Positions 16,097 through 22,324 of a stretch of 22,324 nucleotides of DNA are shown piece by piece; position 1 is the stretch's first letter; each line of letters begins with the position of its first letter. The DNA comes from Chara braunii. Taxonomy: Eukaryota > Streptophyta > Charophyceae > Charales > Characeae. Below the pieces are notes generated by a model. It was not told the origin of the DNA, searched no databases, and worked only from the letters and a program-made list of their open reading frames with translations. The stretch is from contig BFEA01000682.1 in assembly GCA_003427395.1 (NCBI GenBank), positions 37,002 through 59,325 on the forward strand. The letters run 5' to 3'. A program made the position numbers and the translations under genes.

Positions 16097-16937
16097 GATA
16101 GATTTGAAGTCCGGGTATCATTAGATTGAGGTCCATCCTGATGACCAGTACAAGACTGCGTTCCAGACTCGTTATGGGCATTATGAGTTTATCGTGATGC
16201 CCTTTAGACTGATCAATGCGCCAACGACATTTCAGCGATGTATGAATGATCTGTTTAGGCCTTGGTTAGATAGGTTCGTCGTAGTACATTTAGACGACAT
16301 CCTAATTTTCAGTAGGACCCTCCAGGAGCACCAGGGTCATTTGAGGCAGGTCTTGGAGAAGCTGTGAGAAGCTAACCTCAAGATCAACGCAAAGAAGTGC
16401 GAGTGGGCCAAGACACCAGTTCTGTACTTGGGCCACATGTTAGACGAAGATGGCATTAAGCCTGAGGACAGTAAGATAGCGGCGATTAGAGATTGGCCGA
16501 CGCCTCGCACATTGATTGAGTTGCGATTGTTCTTAGGTCTAGCTAACTATTATAGGAAGTTCGTGAGGAACTTCTCCACTATCGCCGCTCCCCTTTGCAG
16601 GTTGCTCAAGAAAGAGGCAATCTGGCAATGGGATAAAGACTGTACGTCTGCGATAAAGAAATTAAAGCACGCATTGATAGAGTATCCCGTCCTCAAAGTA
16701 GCAGATCCGTTCTTGCCATTTGTCGTCACCACGGACGCGAGTCAGTATGGAATAGGCGCCGTATTGCAACAATGGCTACAAACCCGTAGAGTTCATGTCA
16801 GCGAGGATGCCCTCAGAGAAGGTTGCTACCTCGACGTACGAGAGAGAACTCTACGCTCTCAGGGAGGCTTTATAGCACTGGAAGCATTGCCTGCTTGGGA
16901 GACACTTCAAAGTGTACTCCGACCACGAGACTCTTAG
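16097..16937 (+). pseudogene. Pol part 2: C-terminal reverse transcriptase and start of RNase H
   Basis: Homology resumes with IDLKSGYH, then a TAG (16122-16124) where the family has Gln, and [20 protein letters not shown]. The catalytic box normally Y-x-D-D reads [11 protein letters not shown] (His codon 16287-16289), so the tyrosine is lost. A TGA (16365-16367) replaces Arg in KL*EANLKINAKKCEW. The thumb and connection show FLGLANYYRKFVRNFSTIAA. RNase H begins with LPFVVTTDASQYGIGAVLQQ. Near 16770 a frameshift moves the rest of RNase H to the next frame, which reads YERELYALREAL, a TAG (16873-16875) for Gln, then HWKHCLLGRHFKVYSDHETL. The last codons in the original frame, to 16937, are shadow. 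Confidence 0.9.
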
Positions 16938-18165
16938 ATGGTTGAAGACACAGGCCAAGATGACACCTAAGTTGACTAGGTGGGCAGGTGAAATAGACCA
17001 ATATGACTTTGAGCTCAAGCCAGTTAAGGGCAAGTACAATGTAGTTGCGGATGCTCCGAGTAGGAGATCAGACTACTCTGGAGCTATAGTTCACTATCTG
17101 GACATAGGGAGTGACCTGCAAGAGAAAGTTAGGCAGGCATATGCACAGGACCCTATCTATAGTGACCTCCTCAAGACAGTCAAGGAGGCCCCAAAGACTG
17201 AGCCAGATTACCGCACTACAAAGGGTTTGTTATTCGAGAAGACTAATGTAGTAGACCGCCTATGCGTTCCCAACAGTGAGGAAGTCCGCAGTCTGATCGT
17301 AGGGGAATGCCATAATACAGGGGGACACTTCGGTTGGCAAAAGACTTTAGCCAATCTGATGCACGTGTACACATGGCCAGGAATGAAGAACGATTGCATA
17401 GAGTATGTCCGCAGTTGTAAGGTCTGCCAGAGGAACAAGACCACTACGCGTGCCCCTCTAGGTCTTCTCAGACCCTTGCCTATTCCAGACCAGCCTGGAG
17501 ACTCAGTCTCCATTGACTTTATGGATGCCGGTGTCAAGAGTAGACGCTACAAGAGCCAAGTCATGGTCGTAGTTGACAGATTTAGCAAGTATGCTATTTT
17601 TGTGCCTTTGCCTGCACAGACACGCACAGAGTTAGTGATCCAGAAGTTTTTCGATTTTTGGGTTAGTGAACATGGAGTCCCGTTGTCCATAGTTAGCGAT
17701 AAAGATAGTCGCTTCACCAGACAGAACTGGCAGGAACTCGTGAGAGTCTATGGGTCAAAGTTGCTGATGTCGTCTGGCCGCCATCCAGAGACTAACGGTT
17801 GGACAGAGCAGATGAACAAGATCCTGCAGCAAGTTCTGCGCATGTACATTAGACCCGATCAGATTAACTGGGACGAGATGTTACCCAAGGTAGCCAGCGC
17901 ATACAATAACAGCGTGCATTTGACTACCTATCGCACTCCCAACGAGTTACAGAAGTCCTTTAGACCACGTAGACCGTTTGAAGGACTGAACCGGGATCAG
18001 ATTCATAGACTACCCCCCGGTACCAAGGAGTTCGCGATACAACATGAGAAAGAGATGGCCACTGTTGTTGAAAACCTCAGGAAGGCCCAATACCGTATGA
18101 TAGAACAGGCTAATAATCATCCCATCGCAGTTTCAGGTAGGCGACCTAGTCTGGGTCAAGTCTAA
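16776..18165 (+). pseudogene. Pol part 3: rest of RNase H and integrase
   Basis: From 16912 the frame is open for 417 codons and is the best-preserved part of the element. After RNase H and its tether (KVYSDHETLRWLK, YDFELKPVKGKYNVVADAPS), the integrase zinc domain shows ECHNTGGHFGWQKTL and CKVCQRNK (H-H-C-C). The catalytic core has Asp in VSIDFMDAG (codon 17515-17517), Asp in IVSDKDSRFT (17698-17700) and Glu in NGWTEQMNK (17806-17808). The last two are 35 residues apart, exactly the D-D-35-E spacing. Integrase joins the cDNA ends to chromosomal DNA. A frameshift near 18125 separates it from the C-terminal part. Confidence 0.92.
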
Positions 18166-18625
18166 AGAGTTTGCGCCTGAGGAGAACGTCTCGCAGAAGT
18201 TACTACCCGCATATAGAGGACTGTGGCCAGTTCTAGAAGTTAAGGGCGGAGAGGATGGGCCGTCCTATACTATAGAGATCCCAACACACCTCCACACCTA
18301 CCCTGTGTTTCACGCATAAAAGTTGTTGCCGTGTGTCACCAATCAACAATTTCCATCTAGACGGTCCATGATCCCTCCGGACATGGACGAAAGATATGAC
18401 ATTGACGACATTGTCGGTGAAGATGTGTTCAGAACAGGAGGTAGAGGTCGTCCTCAAAAACAATATAAAGTCCGGTTTGCTTATCAGAAGCCGGAGGCTG
18501 GCCGCTGGTTCACTAGAGCAGAACTTCTAGAGACAGCTCCCGATATAGTCAGAGCCTATGAAAGAGATCAGAGAGGTAAAGGTCCTGCCTTGGATCGAGT
18601 TATTCTCAGAGGACCTCGAATCTAG
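18131..18625 (+). pseudogene. Pol part 4: integrase C-terminal GPY/F-like module and chromodomain
   Basis: The frame opens with FQVGDLVWVKSKEF and KLLPAYRGLWPVLEV, the GPY/F-type module of Ty3/gypsy integrases (here GLW instead of GPF or GPY). A TAA (18317-18319) follows VFHA. The chromodomain reads YDIDDIVGEDVF, GRGRPQKQYKVRFAYQ, GRWFTRAELLETAPDIVRAY. It retains the first hydrophobic strand, the Trp of the third strand and the C-terminal helix. Chromodomains guide integration towards marked chromatin. The stop codon at 18623-18625 lies 11 bases before the 3' LTR. A related but degenerate chromodomain lies at 2240-2475 on the other strand. Confidence 0.88.
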
Positions 18626-18636
18626 GCCGGCGGGAG
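18625..18636 (+). other. polypurine-tract position before the 3' LTR
   Basis: The last bases before the LTR are GGCCGGCGGGAG. Only the final GGCGGGAG is purine-rich and it is interrupted by C, so this is a weak or decayed tract identified mainly by position. Confidence 0.4.
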
Positions 18637-19580
18637 TGAAATGATATTCACCAGTTCGCAGTAGCTGATGCAGATCCCAGGGTTCGATCCCTAGTCCCCA
18701 CCTCACCTGTGTACAGTACCTGTGTCGACCCCTAGAGTTGAACCCGTGACCTGTGTATTTGTAACAGTGGTAGACTGTCGTAGGGTCCAGAGGTCGCAGG
18801 GGTTCGATCTGTAGACCTGTCGAGTAGGAGCCCCAGTCAGGTCTAGACGTCGTAGTTGTAGTGGTCTCGAAGAGTCAAGGTCGTAGCTGCTACAGTCCAG
18901 AAAGGTCAAGGTCGTAGCTGCTATAGTACCGAAAGGTCAAGTCTACGGCCTTTCGGAAGGTCCGAGTAGTGGCCTTTCGGTGTGTCCCAGGTTTAGGTTG
19001 AGGCAAGTGGGCAAGTGGTGAGGCAAGTGGTGGAGTCTACCCGTGCTGAGTCAGCAGTCCCAGTCCTAGGCAGTCCTGGTTCAGTCCAGCAAGTACCGCA
19101 TGGGACTGTGTGCACTTCGGGCATGGGAAGGGGCCAGACCAACGAGCTGCAGAAGTATAAATCAAGAGGCAGGGCCCAGCCATTCATTCATTCATTCCTG
19201 CCTGAGCCATGCGGAAGCGCGGCCAGAGCGACTTGTGCAAGGAGGTTTGCAATGAGCCCGAAGACGAAGTGGGTAGAGAGACGAAGCTTAGCCATAGCGA
19301 TAGAGTAGAGGCGGTCATAGCCGCCATAGTTGTAGTTGGAGTTCAGTGTGTGTGTGTGTGAGTGTTCAGAGAACCGCGTGTGGGGTATCGAGGGTGATCC
19401 TTTGTATGCAGACGAAGAGTTGTGTGGGCGCTATGTCGTTATAGCCAGATGAAGTGAACTCGTGTCTGAGTTGCGTTCTTGGTCGTCATATTTCTGAGTT
19501 TCGAGTGGGCGCATGTCTCAAGTTTGCTGCGCTACTGTTTGCATGCATGTAAAGTGTGAATGAAAGCGAGTCTGATTTCA
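18637..19580 (+). repeat. 3' LTR (944 bp)
   Basis: It starts TGAAATGATATTC and ends TCTGATTTCA, so the first and last six bases TGAAAT/ATTTCA form a perfect inverted repeat. It aligns with 9337-10270. Differences include an 11-base indel near 18748 (GTGACCTGTGT-like, only in this copy), one extra CATT unit and a shorter GT run (19347-19361). The TATA box is intact here. Confidence 0.95.
19156..19162 (+). promoter_or_regulatory. TATA box of the 3' LTR
   Basis: TATAAAT in the context GCAGAAGTATAAATCAAGAG. This copy could in principle drive read-through transcription rightwards into 19.6-20.2 kb. Confidence 0.6.
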
Positions 19581-19584
19581 CATG
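19581..19584. other. right target-site duplication CATG
   Basis: CATG follows the 3' LTR directly and matches 9333-9336. Confidence 0.8.
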
Positions 19585-20215
19585 ATTCCTCTATCACTCC
19601 AAGATTCAGACCACAGACCAAATAAAACTGTAGACAGGCTTGGTGTGTTTCACACACTGAATGGGAAAACGCTCTTAACTCGAGGTCGTTGAAGTCGGTC
19701 CGAATATCTAGTAGTTGTCGAGTACTCTTGACACTAGTTCTGTGCAATTGTTTGTTCACGCGCTAAAGCGAATCCTAATCTGCTGGCTAACCACTAATAG
19801 GGGATGGTTTGACTAAGGGGTGGTTTACATACCACACGTATTTGCGCGCTGAGTACCCGAACAAAGCTCAGCCCAACTGGGGCCTTCCTAAAAACAGACT
19901 AATAGAGACAATGCAGTGGCTGCCCTTGACTGTTGATCCGTGTAGATACAAGAAACAGTCTTTTGTGGAAAACCGCCACGGATAGGTAGGAATTGATTTC
20001 ACATGAAGAGTCTCATAGGTTTCTCAAGTCGACTGATAATTATCCACTGTCGGGGCTGAGGTTCACTATGTCTCAGCCTGCGGAAGAGATAGGCGGGTTC
20101 GTTGCCCACAGTGTCAAAAGGCCCAGAAATATACTACCCCAAACCAAGCCCAACACTCATAAGTTACTCCCCTTCTCTCTCATGTAGTCTCTCGGGATAA
20201 GGCAGTACTATGTAG
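19585..20215. other. no recognisable gene
   Basis: The longest frames (19532-19759 minus and 19993-20187 plus) are under 80 codons and show no motif. The first part is the continuation of whatever sequence the retrotransposon entered. The part from about 19950 could be upstream, badly decayed sequence of the LINE relic, but no reverse-transcriptase motif is visible. Confidence 0.45.
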
Positions 20216-21709
20216 TTCCCCAGCCTACCCTGTGACCGCGGAAAATACACTCTGCCTTTCAATAAGCGACAACCGACAATGCACCTCCTAAAAAAAATCC
20301 CCCTAGCTTGGTGGAGAATCCTCAGGAAAGGCTCCACCCTACAAGAATCGGAGTGGGTGGCATTGAGAGATCGTCCAAGTGAGGTGGGCAACATCGTCTA
20401 TTGCGAGCCCGATGGATCAATAAGAATAAACCTCTTCCAAATAAGTTGGAATAACGTCCTACAAAGAACCTCTCCGGAAGAAACAATTTTATGTTAAAAG
20501 GAGGAACTATTCAGAATTAGAGTGCTCCATGAAAGAGAGCAATGGATCGCTTACCCCCTCCAAGTCCTGGTCCACCAACTCGCCCTGGACCCGTTCGAAT
20601 GGGCATGGACAACTCAAATGGGGAAGGCCAGAAAAGTCATTAGATCATTATATGGCCTTACAGTAAAATCGACCTACAGACTCCTTAGGCCGAGGATAAA
20701 CCTTCGTGACCAGGTGGAGACACGTTGGATGAACCACTTACACATCGACAAGGACAAGTTAAGAGACATAAGGTGGTTCGGGACGATTAAGGAAAAACCA
20801 GCAAAATTCGCCTCACTGCAGTGGCAGATCGAGCACCGCTGCCTACCGACAAATGATTGGCTGATAGATAGAACGAGCTTGGAACAGAGAGGGCAAACCC
20901 TGCCCTGGTGTAGGCTTTGCACCAATGCGTTCCCATCCAGGAAAGTGTTAGAAACAATTGAACACATATTTCTTCAGTGCCCAGGAGCGGTGCGGTTGTG
21001 GAGGTGGTGGGCTAGAATCTGGGAACAACTATAAACTCAGATCCAGTGGCCGTGGGACTGGAAAGCCTTGCTGTGCGAAGCCTGGCCTAAGGACCAACTG
21101 GACGATTTCACCAGCAATATGTTCAAATTGGGACGGAGGGCGGTACTGTGGGCCCTTTGGCGACGACGCTGCACATACGAAATGGAAAGAGCAAGAGTGG
21201 AAGGACCATAATTCACAGAAAGCATACAACAACAGATCCAAAAAGAAATAAGGGCAACATGGGAAAAGGTTAAGGCCCAAATCCAGTTACTACATTCACA
21301 AATAGACATCCAAAAAAAAATCAAGGAATTTAGCCTGAGCTGGCTTGGAGGGGACAACAGGGGGAGGATCGGGAAAGTGGAATGGGAATGGGGACAAAAG
21401 GACCGAGGGGAGGGACAAGGGAGAAAGGATAAAGTGAGAAACTACCGGCTCCTTTTTCATGAGTGGACTAAGATCGATACAGCAATCCCGATGAGTCCTA
21501 GTGAAGAATTCCCCTATCCCTTCCCTCCCCCATCAAACTGCTTGGTGGGGTGGAATGGTATGGGAGAGACGGAGGAAATTAAGAAAGGAAAGTGGAATAG
21601 ATACTGCCAGGGTATCAGACACCAGGGAGAGGAGCAAGGGCCACAAAGAGAGGAGGTGAAGAGAGGGCAGATGAAATTTCAGCTATTTCATGCCACCAAA
21701 CGGTAAATA
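20216..21709 (+). pseudogene. LINE-type non-LTR retrotransposon, C-terminal part with zf-RVT finger
   Basis: One plus-strand frame runs from about 20216 to the stop at 21704-21706, broken only by three TAA codons (20495-20497, 21032-21034, 21209-21211). It contains the post-RT region (KIPLAWWRILRKGS), then KPAKFASLQWQIEHRCLPTN, a zinc finger CRLC...ETIEHIFLQC (C-X2-C...H-X4-C) and GAVRLWRWWARIW, followed by RRAVLWALWRRRCTYEMERA. This is the zf-RVT arrangement at the end of plant LINE ORF2 proteins. The remaining 165 codons are charged and low-complexity. The endonuclease and the catalytic part of reverse transcriptase are absent, which is the 5' truncation typical of LINE insertions. No poly-A tail or target duplication was found at the 3' end. 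Confidence 0.75.
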
Positions 21710-22128
21710 GTGCAATGAACCTAGTCTGTTAGGTACTCAGAAGTCGTCTATCAACAGTAGTTTCAATATCTGTCTGAAAGTCTCCAGATCGTGAAGTGAT
21801 ATCTCGATCAGTATCTCATTATCCAAAAAGAGAAGAGTGTGGAGGGAGAATAGACAAAGGAGAGGAAGATCGAATACACAAAATCCTTCAGATCCCTCTC
21901 CTTCTCCGGGCTTCTTTCCACACTACATCATCAATGCCACGTGGCACTTCATCCCATGAAGACTTTGAAGACACAACAGATTTCTAGTGATGACGTCAGC
22001 CACAGGTGAGTACCCGATCTCTACGTCCACAGATCCCGATCTTCCTCTTCCTTGCAACCAGTCACCTCATGTAGACAGCGTGGACAATGCCATGTCAGCA
22101 ACCAAGACAGGTGGCATACGCCACTTCA
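21710..22128. other. no recognisable gene; palindromic motifs
   Basis: Short frames only (at most 63 codons). Two perfect palindromes stand out: TGCCACGTGGCA (21935-21946, a plant G-box core) and TGACGTCA (21991-21998, a CRE/as-1-like site). A splice-donor-like CAGGTGAGT lies at about 22004-22012. The stretch from about 22040 on shares fragments (GCCATGTCAGCA, GTAGACCA) with the satellite that follows. Whether the motifs act as a promoter is not known. Confidence 0.45.
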
Positions 22129-22164
22129 ACAATGTAGACCAATAGCAGCGCGATGTATATCAGG

Positions 22165-22324
22165 GGTAGCGCCACATCAGTATGCCATGTAGACCAGAGA
22201 CAGCGCCACATCAGCATGCCACGTAGACCGAAGGCAGCGCCACATATACCAGAGGCAGCGCCAAATCAGCATGCCACGTAGACCTAAGGCAGCGCCATAT
22301 CAGTATGCCACATAGATCGAAGGC
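22165..22324. repeat. 34-bp tandem satellite, continues past the window
   Basis: Units of 34 bases begin at 22165, 22199, 22254 and 22288, with a shortened 21-base unit at 22233-22253 and the start of another at 22322. The typical unit is GGCAGCGCCACATCAGCATG followed by CCACGTAGACCGAA. Diverged fragments extend the array leftwards to about 22065. Units differ by about 2-6 bases. The right end is cut by the window, so copy number is unknown. Confidence 0.9.

Larger units (their letters stand above)
9337..19580 (+). mobile_element. complete but inactive Ty3/gypsy chromovirus LTR retrotransposon (10,244 bp)
   Basis: The element has two related LTRs, a CATG target duplication, an initiator-Met PBS, and an internal region in the order Gag, protease, reverse transcriptase, RNase H, integrase, chromodomain. 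This order and the terminal chromodomain define the chromovirus branch of Ty3/gypsy. It is inactive: there are several frameshifts and at least six in-frame stops, and reverse transcriptase is split by a roughly 1.26-kb insertion. The LTRs differ at about twenty aligned positions in their first 350 bases plus an 11-base indel, so the insertion is not recent. An internal 535-base gap (10537-11071) hides part of the leader. Confidence 0.95.

Noticed and set aside
14867-16097. Calling the RT insertion a definite Pack-MULE
   Set aside because: The 9-bp repeat is suggestive, but 28 non-RT bases lie outside it and no terminal inverted repeats are visible. Kept only as a hypothesis.
20495-21211. TAA read as glutamine (variant genetic code)
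   Set aside because: Stops in the window are of all three types, are accompanied by frameshifts in the LTR elements and fit ordinary pseudogene decay. The long intact integrase frame ends normally.
22165-22324. CRISPR array
   Set aside because: The 34-base units are contiguous, without unique spacers, in a eukaryotic transposon context. It is a satellite.

Overview
The window looks like transposon-dense nuclear DNA of a streptophyte (plant-lineage) eukaryote. No intact host gene, tRNA or rRNA gene could be supported. The reasons are: a complete Ty3/gypsy chromovirus with a plant-type initiator-Met primer-binding site; a second Ty3/gypsy-like relic with a tRNA-Asp-type primer-binding site, as in plant Tat/Athila elements; the C-terminal part of a non-LTR retrotransposon; long GA, GT and TTC microsatellites; splice-donor consensus sites; and an assembly gap. 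The acidic, Lys/Glu-rich coiled-coil Gag resembles, from memory only, elements of charophyte algae such as Chara. That assignment is tentative.

Left part (1-9332). 1-2200 has no recognised gene: it holds a TTC microsatellite inside a segment that recurs at 15.9 kb, a splice-donor-like site and two degenerate tandem repeats. On the minus strand, 2226-2475 is a chromodomain relic followed by a polypurine tract. A compound GT/GA microsatellite (2826-2970) cuts off a minus-strand relic that reads, from high to low coordinates: tRNA-Asp-like PBS (7679-7696), a series of degenerate repeated protein modules (7357-5026), Gag capsid plus CCHC zinc knuckle (4990-3854), a Gag-Pro linker, and a retropepsin remnant (about 3120-2975). 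One more module copy, open for 219 codons, lies on the other side of the putative LTR (8846-8187). I do not recognise this module family, and it is the most interesting thing in the window.

Middle (9333-19584). A complete LTR retrotransposon runs on the plus strand: 4-bp target duplication CATG, 934-bp and 944-bp LTRs (TGAAA...TTTCA), PBS, leader with a GA tract and a 535-base gap, gag, protease, reverse transcriptase, RNase H, integrase and chromodomain. It is dead: there are several frameshifts, at least six in-frame stops, a changed catalytic YxDD box, and a roughly 1.26-kb insertion that splits the reverse transcriptase. That insertion carries minus-strand exon-like pieces with canonical splice sites, as if it had captured gene fragments.

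Right part (19585-22324). After a gene-free stretch, 20216-21709 encodes the end of a LINE-type polyprotein (zf-RVT zinc finger) in one frame with three TAA stops. The window ends in a 34-bp satellite that runs off the edge. Most events are layered insertions followed by decay. Many premature stops are explained by C-to-T changes, as expected for methylated, silenced transposon DNA.
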